Source of the DNA: Acinetobacter sp. ANC 4558
Lineage (GTDB): Bacteria; Pseudomonadota; Gammaproteobacteria; Pseudomonadales; Moraxellaceae
Assembly: GCF_002135375.1 (NCBI RefSeq)
Contig: NZ_NEGH01000013.1
Span: 41,400 to 105,399 of the forward strand
Length of the DNA: 64,000 nucleotides
Reading direction: 5' to 3'
Shown: one piece after another, positions 19,838 through 28,841 of the stretch
Layout: each line of letters begins with the position of its first letter
Numbering within the stretch: position 1 is the first letter of the stretch
Notes under the pieces: model-generated
Database searches by the model: none
What the model saw: only the letters and a program-made list of their open reading frames with translations
What the model was told of the DNA's origin: nothing
Made by a program: the position numbers and the translations under genes

Positions 19838-20740
19838 ATGATTAAAGAATACACGACTGTAGAATTGCTTGATATATTTACTACAAAAGTTTTAGAAGAT
19901 CCTAATTTAAATATTTATGTTCTAGCAGATGCTGCACAAGAGTCTAAATTTCTTAAAGCATTTACACACCTACGCCAAAAGTGTTTAATTATTGAAGCTG
20001 CTGGAGAAAAAGCACGAGCTGTATCGCCACATCTTTTACAAATGCCAATAGATTTTTTTGCAAATGAGTGGCAGTGGATTCAAAAAAATGCTGCTGGTAC
20101 GAGTATTATAACAATTATCGTATCAGGATTATCTTTTAAATCACTATTCGATCATTTAAGGTGTTTTTTAGAGATTCAGCTTGAAGGTGGGTTAGATTTA
20201 TTTTTAGCGTTTTGGGACCCAGCTATTTTAGCAACATTGGTTGGAAATAAAGAAGATACAAGTTTATATGTACAAGGTTCTTTATTCAATGAAAAACAAA
20301 TACAGGATCTATTAACACCTATTCATAGTTGGTGGTATTGGAATAGGGTGGCGCAATTACAAAAAATTATAGGATTTAATCAATATCTTGAAAAACGACC
20401 GATCATTAAAACTCCTATACAGTTTACTGTAGAACAAGAAGAGCAAATGATTGAGGCAACTTTACCAGATAATCTAATTTATTATTTGAAATTGAATAAT
20501 GGCTTTTTAGTTGATCATCTTGATACACAAGCTTTATATAAAATGATTATAGATAATTTACCTAAGGCGAGAAAAATAGGTCTATCAGGTACTCGAGATC
20601 TCGTGAATTTTATGTGTTTAAAACTTGTATATAAGGATCAATTTGATACTGACACACAGTTGCAGAGTATTTTGAATGATGTAGAGAAGGCTAAAATATC
20701 AATGGATGATGCTATGCAAAAAATAATGAATATGAAATGA
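19838..20740 (+). CDS. DUF4123 T6SS effector adaptor/chaperone
   Basis: 300-aa cytoplasmic protein starting 2 bp after vgrG. The N-terminal region NIYVLADAAQESKFLKAF resembles the DUF4123 (Tap/TEC) start, and the family's usual place is between vgrG and the effector it loads. DUF4123 proteins are known to bind effectors and hand them to VgrG. The reading frame is intact even though both its presumed partners are broken. Cargo specificity for the adjacent Tle1-like lipase is inferred from position. Confidence 0.7.
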   Translation: MIKEYTTVELLDIFTTKVLEDPNLNIYVLADAAQESKFLKAFTHLRQKCLIIEAAGEKARAVSPHLLQMPIDFFANEWQWIQKNAAGTSIITIIVSGLSFKSLFDHLRCFLEIQLEGGLDLFLAFWDPAILATLVGNKEDTSLYVQGSLFNEKQIQDLLTPIHSWWYWNRVAQLQKIIGFNQYLEKRPIIKTPIQFTVEQEEQMIEATLPDNLIYYLKLNNGFLVDHLDTQALYKMIIDNLPKARKIGLSGTRDLVNFMCLKLVYKDQFDTDTQLQSILNDVEKAKISMDDAMQKIMNMK

Positions 20741-20750
20741 GAGAATAAAA

Positions 20751-21176
20751 ATGAGTTTAAAAAAACGATTACTTTTACCTGTAAGTTTAGCATTGAGTAT
20801 TGCTGGCTGTGCAGGAATTGGACCGAATGCGACGTATTATATGGCCACAACTTCTTTTAATTATGATCCAAGATATTCTGATTATATGTTAAAAGTAAAT
20901 GGGCAAGAAATTGGAGGTGGATTTGGGGGAGCTATATCTACAAATTCTATAAAATTAGGTCCTCAAAAAATCACATGGAAAGATGCTAATACTGGGGAAT
21001 TACACACAGCAAAAAATGAGCTTGTAATTAAAAGAGAACAATTAAAGGGTAAAAAATATTTAGCATTACATATTTATCCCGACGATACCGTTGAAATAGT
21101 TACCTCGATGAATTGGCCTGATGAAACTGAAAAGGGAATTAAATGGCGTGAAAAAATAAGGAATCAGAATAAATAA
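20751..21176 (+). CDS. Lipoprotein, probable Tle1 immunity protein
   Basis: 141 aa with a lipoprotein signal (MSLKKRLLLPVSLALSIAGC; lipobox Cys near residue 20), so likely lipidated and periplasm-facing. The mature part (MLKVNGQEIGGGFGGAI) recalls DUF3304-type immunity lipoproteins, but that match is by eye. T6SS phospholipase effectors act in the periplasm and are paired with periplasmic lipoprotein inhibitors, and this gene lies 15 bp before the lipase. Intact frame; inferred to protect against siblings. Confidence 0.6.
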   Translation: MSLKKRLLLPVSLALSIAGCAGIGPNATYYMATTSFNYDPRYSDYMLKVNGQEIGGGFGGAISTNSIKLGPQKITWKDANTGELHTAKNELVIKREQLKGKKYLALHIYPDDTVEIVTSMNWPDETEKGIKWREKIRNQNK

Positions 21177-21191
21177 TATAGGTTAAATAGC

Positions 21192-22750
21192 ATGAGTGAA
21201 AATATTGGTCGTATCTTAGAAACTAATAGTGATATCTCAAATGAACCTCCTACAGTGAAGCAAGACTGTGCAGATGTAGTTCATATCTCTTTATTTTTTG
21301 ATGGAACTGGTAATAATAAGGATGTGGATGAAGAGAAGAAAAAATGGTCGAATCCAGCACGTTTATGGCGAAATATGAATATATTAAAACTGGACATAGA
21401 AAAAAATGGAATTAAAAATATTTATCCAATATATATTTCAGGTGTTGGCACAAAATTTAATGGTGAACTTAATATTTTTCAACGAGTGTTGGCATCTGCT
21501 GAAGATAAAGTAATGGGATTAGGGGCAGGAACAGGTGGTACACGGCGTTTAGATTATGGTAAAGATCAATTTAATGATGCATTATCTCAAGCATTAATTC
21601 ATGAAGCTAAAAAAGCCAATATAGATCTTGGGAAATATACAAATGAGAAAAAAACTATAGCTTGAGTCAAATTGATGAAAAAGTTGGAGCGCATCGACTG
21701 ATTAAAAAAATCAATTTTTCTATTTTTGGTTTTTCACGTGGGGCTGCATTAGCCCGTGCTTTTACCAATCAATTGATGTGGAAATGTGAAGATGATAACG
21801 GGAATCTAACCTATGGCAAAAAAGGTCAATACCCAATGGAATTTAAATTTTTAGGTCTTTTTGATACGGTTGCATCTTTTGGTTTACCTGCAACAAATTT
21901 AAATAATAACCTAAGTTATGAAGGTCGTGATTTAGTTGTGGATGATCGAGTCAAAATGTGTGTTCATTATATTGCAGGTAATGAGCTTCGTTTTGCATTT
22001 CCTGTAGATCTAATAGAACAAGATGGAAAACTTGCAAAAGGGAATTGGAAAGAAGTTGTTTACCCAGGAATGCATTCAGATGTTGGCGGTGGATATATCC
22101 CAGGTAGTCAAGACGTTAATGATAACTATGCTCGGATTCCCCTTAAAGATATGCTTACTGATGCAATTAATGCAGGGGTAAAAATGTATAGTTATGATGA
22201 ATTAAAAATTAAGCACAAAACTATATTTAAAGAGCAATATGAAATAACATCTGAAACATTACAATTTTATGAAGCAGTCAAGAAAGCAGTTTCATCATCA
22301 GGCGCTTCCATTAGAGACCAAATTAAAGAGCATATGAAAGTTTATTATAGTGCGTATGGCACTATGAATAAAAAAGGTATTGACTCTGTTAGCCAGCGAG
22401 CTCGCCAAAAAGATACAATTCGCAATTTTATTCCTTGGGGACCTGCAGATATGGCAACTGAAATGAAGCGCTTACAAACATTAAAACAAGGAAGTGCAAC
22501 GTATAAAGTAATTTAGCCTGTTTCTACAAGTTATCATTATGCCATTCAAATGGATTCTTGGATTTTAGATAGTTGGAATAAAAATGCAGATGATGGAGTC
22601 ATGAAATTTTATTTAGATTACATTCATGATTCTAAATATGGCTTTTTAAGTAATGTTGAACCTTTTAGTTATTTTCGTCAAAGGACCGTTTATGAGTCTA
22701 AACGTAGTTACAAAGGAAGGAATGTGGATAAAAAGCGTCAGATGAATTAA
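21192..22750 (+). pseudogene. Tle1-family (DUF2235) phospholipase effector, broken in two places
   Basis: T6SS lipase that attacks membrane phospholipids of competitor cells. The first segment (21192-21665) holds the DUF2235 hallmark ISLFFDGTGNN. The second (21662-22516) holds the nucleophile elbow FSIFGFSRGAALAR (GxSxG), LGLFDTVASFG and PGMHSDVGGGY. Two lesions are seen. A seven-A run at 21648-21654 shifts frame (one more A would give EKKNYSLSQIDEK). A TAG at 22514-22516 lies in frame, after which the same frame continues (PVSTSYHYAIQMDSWILDSW) to the natural TAA at 22748. About 519 codons in the restored gene. Almost certainly non-functional. Confidence 0.8.
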
Positions 22751-22820
22751 CTCTAATAACTATGTAATATTCAGAAGTAAATTAAGACTTCTTAAAATTA
22801 ACATAAGATGCATTATACAA

Positions 22821-22850
22821 AAAAATGGGAGCTATAAACTCCCATTTATT
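22821..22850 (+). terminator. Terminator-like hairpin after the T6SS cluster
   Basis: AAATGGGAG/CTCCCATTT stem with a seven-base loop, about 70 bp after the tle1 stop, preceded by an A-run and followed by a short T-rich segment. Likely ends the vgrG operon transcript. Confidence 0.65.
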
Positions 22851-22952
22851 ATATTAAACATGTTCCTTATAGAACTAGATCCAACTAAAACTGATTTTAC
22901 CATTTAGGGCAAGTAGGGAAGTCTTTTAAGGATATTTCGGTTAGTAATAAAA

Positions 22953-23190
22953 ATGCCACCAGTAGATATTACAGTAGGTTTAGGTATCGGTGGGTCACTC
23001 CAAGTTGGTACAGCTACAGACTAATAAGGAAATATTGGCGTTTTTATAACGTTAAATAGGTAAGCTATTGCAGCAGGTTCTCCTGATAGTGTACTTGATG
23101 GCGGAGTAATACTAACGAATGCTAAAAGCATACAGATCTAGTTGCTCAAAGTTATTCTGTTGGAGCAAAATTACATTTATTGGAATTAAA
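22953..23190 (+). pseudogene. Degraded gene fragment, possibly a polymorphic-toxin tail
   Basis: One frame reads MPPVDITVGLGIGGSLQVG to a stop at 23022. Later segments in shifted frames read GNIGVFITLN, AAGSPDSVLDGGVILTN and DLVAQSYSVGAKLHLLELN. Alternating Gly/Ser/Val strands of this kind occur at the ends of secreted or polymorphic toxins, but I cannot assign a family. At least three stops or frameshifts, so it is inactive. It abuts the inverted IS5 fragment at 23191. Confidence 0.35.
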
Positions 23191-23256
23191 TGAAGATTGC
23201 GTTTGAACAATTCAAAGTCATGTACAGTGCCTTTGCTCATGCATAAACTCAATATT
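23191..23256 (-). mobile_element. 66-bp IS5-family fragment, inverted relative to 16421-16486
   Basis: The reverse complement of this stretch matches 16421-16486 almost base for base (TTATGCATGAGCAAAGG, then a T/C and a G/A difference, then CTGTACATGACTTTGAATTG). It encodes the same transposase segment (LCMSKGAVHDFELFK). It is a stray piece of a second IS copy bordering the T6SS cluster on its right side. Confidence 0.75.
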
Positions 23257-23269
23257 TACTAAGTTTGAC

Positions 23270-23671
23270 ATGATTTTACTGTTATTACCCCAAAACCTTG
23301 ATTCGATTTCAAATCTAAGATCAAATACGGAACATGAACTTAAAGCAAGTGTTTACAGGAATATATTATATCAATTAAGTATTCTAAAGGATTTTGAGGA
23401 AATATCAGGCAATCAGTTTAACGTTAGTGAAAAGATTATTAATAATGCACCGATGACAGTTAATAGATACTGTTTATTGAATAAATTTGTCCTTTCTTAT
23501 GGAGAAAATATTCAAGTAATTCAACGTTATTTAAAGATGAAACAGTCAGTTGGATTAGTGAAAATCAAAAAAAGAATATTGCAAAATCTGAAAGAAAAGC
23601 CAATTTCATCATCATTAAATATAGCGAAGTTGAATTCAATCTATAATTTATACGGTGGTTTTAGACTCTAG
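23270..23671 (+). CDS. Hypothetical protein or 3' gene fragment
   Basis: 133-codon open frame beginning 14 bp after the IS5 fragment (MILLLLPQNLDSISNLRSNT). No recognised domain, and no good Shine-Dalgarno before the ATG. Composition is AT-rich, polar and helical (SILKDFEEISGN, KIKKRILQNLKEK). The position right against an IS break suggests a 5'-truncated gene rather than a complete one. Weakly supported. Confidence 0.3.
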   Translation: MILLLLPQNLDSISNLRSNTEHELKASVYRNILYQLSILKDFEEISGNQFNVSEKIINNAPMTVNRYCLLNKFVLSYGENIQVIQRYLKMKQSVGLVKIKKRILQNLKEKPISSSLNIAKLNSIYNLYGGFRL

Positions 23672-23781
23672 CTAATAAAACATTTAGCTTTAACTCAGTC
23701 AAAAAATTAGTGCATATATTATTAAAATCGCAACATCTTATTTTAGTACAACATTTGTTTTTAAGTTATTGATATTTATTG

Positions 23782-23806
23782 AAGACACCTTAGGGTGCCT
23801 TTTTAT
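23782..23806 (+). terminator. Second copy of the GACACC hairpin terminator
   Basis: AAGACACCTTAGGGTG (23782-23797) is identical to 14737-14752 and is followed by CCTTTTTA. With the T-run on the plus strand it would stop rightward transcription from the island. It overlaps the last codons of the minus-strand cpoB. Confidence 0.7.
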
Positions 23807-24716
23807 TTTTAAGAAATCCTGCTTCTTCAGAGTTTGGATACTTTTTAAGTAATTCAGCTTTGTATTTATTCGCTAACGTTGAGTTTTGATCGACATTGAG
23901 TGAAATGCTATAAAGTCGATAAACAGCATTAGCAGCTTTTGAAGAATTTGGATACTTATTCATGACAATTTCAAAATTCTTTTTGGCTTCAATATAATTG
24001 GTTGGTTCTATTGCCAAATAAAATTCCGCAACCCAAAAATAAGCATTACTGATATAAACACTATTTGGGTTGTTTTTAATAAAATTTTGCATCGGTGCTA
24101 ATGCTTTTTTTGCACCACCTTGTTTATATGCTTCTAGGGCAACTGTATAGGCCGCTTTATCTAGTTCAGCATCTGATGCCTTAGGCGATGCTGTTGCAGC
24201 TGTAGAAGGTGGGTTTACAGTTTTCTGTTGAGCGTTGTTGTTTATTGATACTGTCGGTGATTTTTGTGTTGTGGCTGCAGCTGTAGATGGCACTATGGCA
24301 TTTTTTATGGGTTCTTTTGTGGGGCTGGGAGACTTATCTTTTTGATTATCCTCCTCTGATATTGTATCTTCTGTATCAGATTCCAATTTTTGTAATACTA
24401 ATTCTAAGCGTTGATCTAAATCTGTATAGCGATTATTTAATTCATTCTTAAGTTGATTAATTTCATTGTCTTGTTCTTCAATTTTTCCTCGTAAGACACG
24501 AATATCATTTTCGAGTTGTTGTGCTTTTTGAGTTAATTGCCAATTAATATTTGTTGGAACTTCAGTCGGTGTATTTGGAATATTAATTGCTGTCGCAGTG
24601 TTATTGTTACTATATACAGATGGATTACTTAAACCTCTAGATTCAATAGGTACGTTTGCGTAAATAGACGATGAGCATAGCATAATGAAAATGCTTAAAG
24701 AATTTTTCAGCATCAT
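23790..24716 (-). CDS. cpoB: CpoB/YbgF-like tol-pal system protein
   Basis: Periplasmic protein that coordinates peptidoglycan synthesis with Tol-Pal during division. 308 aa: a signal peptide (MMLKNSLSIFIMLCSSSIYA), a coiled coil with heptad pattern (QQLENDIRVLRGKIEEQD, about 65-110), a Pro/Thr/Ser-rich linker (about 115-180), then three TPR-like repeats (AYTVALEAYKQGGAKKAL, FWVAEFYLA, AVYRLYSISL). The ATG at 24716 has GGAAG seven bases upstream. Divergent from ffs; the rest of the tol-pal cluster is not in this window. Confidence 0.85.
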   Translation of the reverse strand: MMLKNSLSIFIMLCSSSIYANVPIESRGLSNPSVYSNNNTATAINIPNTPTEVPTNINWQLTQKAQQLENDIRVLRGKIEEQDNEINQLKNELNNRYTDLDQRLELVLQKLESDTEDTISEEDNQKDKSPSPTKEPIKNAIVPSTAAATTQKSPTVSINNNAQQKTVNPPSTAATASPKASDAELDKAAYTVALEAYKQGGAKKALAPMQNFIKNNPNSVYISNAYFWVAEFYLAIEPTNYIEAKKNFEIVMNKYPNSSKAANAVYRLYSISLNVDQNSTLANKYKAELLKKYPNSEEAGFLKNKKAP

Positions 24717-24957
24717 AGTGAAACTTCCATTTGTAACTGATATTTCGTAGTGGGAGTTAACAAGTATTGTTATAAATACAATTCAAATTAGACATTAAAA
24801 ACATCTCTTAGGGAAAAAGCAATAAAAATTTATGATCTAAGTAAATATTTTAATTTATTTTAACAACAATAAATGATAAGTCATAAGTCACTAAAATAGA
24901 ATTTGTTTTAATAATAAACAAATGAAAAGATAATTGAGTTGAAAGGGGTTTAAGCAC

Positions 24958-24985
24958 TTGCAACTTGAATAAAAATCTCTATACT
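24958..24985 (+). promoter_or_regulatory. Promoter of the 4.5S RNA gene
   Basis: TTGCAA (24958-24963), 16-bp spacer, TATACT (24980-24985), placing the transcription start at about 24992, just before the first paired bases of the RNA. Confidence 0.6.
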
Positions 24986-24991
24986 CTGTTC

Positions 24992-25113
<122 letters not shown>

Positions 25114-25125
25114 AATTATAAAATT

Positions 25126-25728
25126 CTAACCTAATTCATCTTCATCAAATTTTCTGTTAATTGCCTGAATAATAGTATCCATTTCGAAGCCTCTGTACAT
25201 TAAAAATCGAATTTGTTTTGCTTTTATTTTAGGGTCTTTTTCTACGTTTGTTCCAAATTTCTTGACTTTCAATTGATAGGCTTGTTCAGCCCAATTGGTT
25301 TCTTTAAGTTCTTCTTGTATTAATTGACTATCAATTTTTTTAGTTTTTAATGCAAGTTTAATTCGATTTGGACCTTTCCCTTTACGTTTTTGACTGGAAA
25401 GTACGATTTCAGCAACTCGTTGATCACTTTGATAGTGTTGATTCGATAATTCATCAACAAGTTCAAGGACTTCTTGACGATTCTCAGCATATAATGCCAA
25501 CTTTTCTATTAATTCTGCTTTTGAATACTCCTTTCTTGTAAGTACGGCAAAAGCATATGAACGTAAGCGAGATCCTTTTAACCCAGGTTTTTGAGTGCTT
25601 TCTTGAGCATTAAATGATAAGGCGTCATCTGTATGACTGAATGGGTTTTGAGATGAGGGTTCATTTTCGCCATATTGTGCTTTTAAAGCTTCATAGTCGA
25701 TGATTTTAGAGAATTTGGAATCGGTCAT
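25126..25728 (-). CDS. recX: Recombination regulatory protein RecX
   Basis: Inhibits RecA filament extension. The 200-aa sequence has the RecX three-helix repeats: RLRSYAFAVLTRKEYSKAEL, LVDELSNQHYQSDQRVAE, RKGKGPNRIKLALKTK, and the C-terminal KQIRFLMYRGFEMDTI. It carries a 40-residue polar N-terminal extension. It follows recA by 77 bp, with a terminator hairpin between them, so recX expression should be a small read-through fraction of recA. Confidence 0.9.
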   Translation of the reverse strand: MTDSKFSKIIDYEALKAQYGENEPSSQNPFSHTDDALSFNAQESTQKPGLKGSRLRSYAFAVLTRKEYSKAELIEKLALYAENRQEVLELVDELSNQHYQSDQRVAEIVLSSQKRKGKGPNRIKLALKTKKIDSQLIQEELKETNWAEQAYQLKVKKFGTNVEKDPKIKAKQIRFLMYRGFEMDTIIQAINRKFDEDELG

Positions 25729-25750
25729 AGTTTTTGCTTATATCATTTAA

Positions 25751-25770
25751 AAACGCCCCATAGGGCGTTT
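25751..25770 (-). terminator. Terminator/attenuator between recA and recX
   Basis: AAACGCCC-CATA-GGGCGTTT, eight-base-pair stem with T/A runs on both sides. It would attenuate recA transcripts before recX. Confidence 0.8.
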
Positions 25771-25805
25771 TATTGAGTTAGTATGAAGAGAAGGGATTAC
25801 TCGAT

Positions 25806-26849
25806 TTATACATCTAATAAATCTGGCTCTTCTTCATTTTTATCTTCTATAGGTGCAGCGGTTATGGTTAATAAATTATCACGAATAATTTTCTCAATCG
25901 CTTGTACTATTTGAGGGTTTTCTTCAAGGTGACGAATGGTATTATTTTTACCTTGACCAATTTTGCTTCCTTGATATGAATACCATGCACCAGCTTTTTG
26001 TACAATTTCTTGTTGTACAGCTAAGTCTACAAGTTCGCCAAGGTGATTTACGCCTTTACCATATAAAATTTGGAAGACAGCTTCTCTAAATGGGGGCGCC
26101 ATTTTATTTTTAACTACTTTAACTCGGGTTTCTGAGCCAACAATTTCATCCCCTTCTTTGACTTGTCCAATACGACGAATATCAAGACGAACAGAGGCAT
26201 AGAATTTAAGCGCATTACCACCAGTAGTCGTTTCAGGGCTACCAAACATCACCCCAATTTTCATACGAATTTGGTTAATAAAAACCACCATACAATTTGA
26301 GCGTTTCGCATTACCCGTAATTTTACGTAATGCTTGACTCATTAAGCGTGCTTGGAGCCCCATGTGAGAGTCACCCATTTCGCCTTCAATTTCAGCTCTT
26401 GGTGTTAACGCTGCAACGGAGTCGACAACAATCATATCAATTGCACCAGAACGGACAAGCATATCGGCAATCTCTAAGGCTTGTTCACCATGGTCTGGCT
26501 GTGAAACCAAAAGATTATCAATATCTACACCAAGTTTACGTGCATATTGTGGATCTAAAGCATGTTCTGCATCAATAAAAGCACAGGTTCCACCCGCTTT
26601 TTGACATTCAGCAATAGCTTGTAATGTCATGGTTGTTTTACCTGAAGATTCTGGACCGTAAATTTCAATAATACGCCCTTTGGGTAAACCACCTATACCT
26701 AATGCAATATCTAGCGTTAAAGAGCCAGTAGAAACAGCTTCAACGGCTTGAACGGTATTGTCGCCTAAACGCATCACCGTGTTTTTACCAAATTGTTTTT
26801 CAATTTGACTTAAGGCTGCAGTTAAGGCCTTGCTTTTATTTTCATCCAT
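25806..26849 (-). CDS. recA: Recombinase A
   Basis: Forms ATP-dependent filaments on single-stranded DNA for homologous recombination. 347 aa with Walker A GPESSGKT, Walker B ([10 protein letters not shown]), loop L1 and L2 regions ([30 protein letters not shown]) and an acidic C-terminus ([13 protein letters not shown]). No palindromic LexA box is evident upstream, which fits Acinetobacter, known to lack a classical LexA. Confidence 0.98.
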   Translation of the reverse strand: MDENKSKALTAALSQIEKQFGKNTVMRLGDNTVQAVEAVSTGSLTLDIALGIGGLPKGRIIEIYGPESSGKTTMTLQAIAECQKAGGTCAFIDAEHALDPQYARKLGVDIDNLLVSQPDHGEQALEIADMLVRSGAIDMIVVDSVAALTPRAEIEGEMGDSHMGLQARLMSQALRKITGNAKRSNCMVVFINQIRMKIGVMFGSPETTTGGNALKFYASVRLDIRRIGQVKEGDEIVGSETRVKVVKNKMAPPFREAVFQILYGKGVNHLGELVDLAVQQEIVQKAGAWYSYQGSKIGQGKNNTIRHLEENPQIVQAIEKIIRDNLLTITAAPIEDKNEEEPDLLDV

Positions 26850-26992
26850 CTTACAACCTCAAAACGATGTCACATAATACTTAGCGGAGTAGGTGTATTG
26901 ATTGTAACTCTTTCCACAGCACTTATAGTGACAGAAAATTTCTTGATGTTCTATTAAAATCATATTATGTACGACATAATATGACGCTTGGT

Positions 26993-27433
26993 TTAATCAT
27001 CATGATATGACCATGATTGGTCAAACATTTGATCATTTTCTTGTTTAAATTTATGTATATCTCGCCGATCTTTTTTACTTGGTCGATGATCAGGGCGCGC
27101 AAGATTATGCAATTTTCGCTGTGATGCAAACAGTTCACGACGTGCAATGCTTTGCTCAGTTTCATCATAAAGTGTTTGTGCTATGGGTGCAGGACCTCGG
27201 ACATCTGAAAGGTCTTTAATGACAACAGTCTTTTTTTCAATGCCTTGTTGAATAGTCAGCTCCATTCCTACGCGGACTTCTCTTGAGACCTTAACACGTT
27301 CACCATTATGATGAACCTTACCACCCTCTATGGCATGTTTTGCAATAGAGCGGGTTTTAAAGAAACGTGCTGCCCAAAGCCATTTATCAATACGCATACC
27401 TACCGCATTTTCAGGTAGTGTTGATTTACGCAT
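26993..27433 (-). CDS. hslR: Hsp15-like S4-domain RNA-binding protein
   Basis: Heat-shock protein that binds 50S subunits carrying stalled nascent chains. 146 aa with the S4 RNA-binding fold at the N-terminus (MRIDKWLWAARFFKTRSIAKHA, VRVGMELTI) and the Lys/Arg-rich tail RPSKKDRRDIHKFK typical of Hsp15. Overlaps the 3' end of the upstream HAD gene by 8 bp, so the two form an operon. Confidence 0.88.
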   Translation of the reverse strand: MRKSTLPENAVGMRIDKWLWAARFFKTRSIAKHAIEGGKVHHNGERVKVSREVRVGMELTIQQGIEKKTVVIKDLSDVRGPAPIAQTLYDETEQSIARRELFASQRKLHNLARPDHRPSKKDRRDIHKFKQENDQMFDQSWSYHDD

Positions 27434-28100
27434 ATTTTTGTGTTGCCTCGTGTTGTTGTAAATAAGAAACTAAATCAGTGAGTTTATCTAACATTGGATA
27501 TGGAAATTCAATTCGTGGTGCCGTTTGTGAAGAAGGCTGTTGAATGCTGATTAAGTTTTCAATGCCAAACTGTTTTGCACCATTTAAAACCTTTTCCGTA
27601 TCATCTATAAAATAACAAGTTTTTCGATTAAAAGGGTGCTTTTGATGTAAAGATTGCCAAAATTCTGGAAATTCTTTGGCATGTCCAATTTGTTCGGAGC
27701 AGATAATGACATCGAAATAAGATTGAATTTGCATTTCTTTCAGCTTAAATGTTAATCCTGCAAGATCTGCATTGGTGGCTAGCCAAATGGGGTAATTATT
27801 GTTCTTTAAATAATTTAAAAGCGCTAAACAGTCGTTTCTTAATGCGACTTTATGTTTAAACTCAAGTTGAAGGGATAAAACATCAACATGAACTTTGGAT
27901 GTCCAAAATGTAGAGGAATACCAATTTAGTGTGTGATTATATTCTTGATAAAACTTAAAGAGCTGACGTTCACTTTGTTCTAAAGTGCAATGATGTGCTT
28001 TGGCATATCGAATGGGGAGTATATGATTCCAAATAAAGTCATCATAAGCAAGATCAAGTAAAGTACCATCCATATCAAAAATAACGGTCGGCTTAGTCAT
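27426..28100 (-). CDS. yrfG: HAD-family GMP/IMP nucleotidase (YrfG-like)
   Basis: Hydrolyses purine 5'-nucleotides in the E. coli homologue. HAD motif I FDMDGTLLDL with both catalytic Asp, motif II in WLATNADLAG, motif III Lys in GHAKEFPEF, and motif IV FIDDTEKVL are all present in 224 aa. It sits directly upstream of hslR, the same pairing as yrfG-hslR in enterobacteria, which strengthens the assignment. Confidence 0.82.
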   Translation of the reverse strand: MTKPTVIFDMDGTLLDLAYDDFIWNHILPIRYAKAHHCTLEQSERQLFKFYQEYNHTLNWYSSTFWTSKVHVDVLSLQLEFKHKVALRNDCLALLNYLKNNNYPIWLATNADLAGLTFKLKEMQIQSYFDVIICSEQIGHAKEFPEFWQSLHQKHPFNRKTCYFIDDTEKVLNGAKQFGIENLISIQQPSSQTAPRIEFPYPMLDKLTDLVSYLQQHEATQKYA

Positions 28101-28298
28101 TTAATATTTCTCAACGATTTTTAAAGTATATCTATGCTTGTGTACATAGCCTATATCATGAGGGTATTATAACATTTAATATATTTTAAAGATCAGCAAT
28201 TTTTTATATGTTAAAAAGGAACGAAAAGGTTGAAATTATAACTGACTGTGGTGGATTAGGTGTACAAATTTCACAAAAAGGGAAATGAATATTCACAT

Positions 28299-28517
28299 TT
28301 ATCTTGTGATTCGTGCTAAAAATTTTTCAATTAAAGGGAGGCAGATTAAAAGAACAGGATAGGCAAAGATCCAAGATTTCCCCCAATCTTTTAACCAAAA
28401 AATGATATCCCTATTATTATGCTCAAGAGTATTAATATAAGAAATAAAACTCGTCATAATACAAGAAAGTAAAAGAGGTTTAATCCAAACAATATGCTTA
28501 TGATGAATTTTATTCAT
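28299..28517 (-). CDS. DUF2798 small membrane protein
   Basis: 72 aa with two hydrophobic segments (about 11-29 and 47-65). The pattern SCIMTSFISYINTL, WLKDWGKSWIFAYPV, LIEKFLARITR matches DUF2798 proteins. Function of the family is unknown. Stands alone; 28518-28841 to its right is a 324-bp AT-rich gap containing a possible TATAAT at 28753-28758 for the rightward operon. Confidence 0.6.
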   Translation of the reverse strand: MNKIHHKHIVWIKPLLLSCIMTSFISYINTLEHNNRDIIFWLKDWGKSWIFAYPVLLICLPLIEKFLARITR

Positions 28518-28841
28518 TAATATTTTACCATCTAATAGAGTATGTAACTAATTTTTAAAACATTTATTTTATAATATATTTGAGATAGAAAAACTATGAG
28601 TTATGTTAAAAATTAGAATGATATATTTTATTACTTTAAGGTCTTCAAAATAATAAGTAAGGATGTTCTCATTAATATTTTTGTAACATTGGTCACTGTT
28701 AATAAATAATTACAAGAATTTCACCTATAAATTACATGAAAGAATATATGTGTATAATAAAGATTACATAATTGATGAAGTAATAAATCCTATTTCTGTA
28801 TAAAAAATAACTTATCAGATATATATGAAATAGGAATATAT

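Noticed and set aside
21641..21670. Programmed -1 frameshift at AAAAAAC in the lipase gene
   Set aside because: The zero-frame codons are AAA AAA ACT, so the X-XXY-YYZ phase needed for a slippery heptamer is not met, and a later in-frame amber still kills the gene.
26850..26992. LexA box upstream of recA
   Set aside because: No CTG-N10-CAG type palindrome is evident, in line with Acinetobacter lacking classical LexA.
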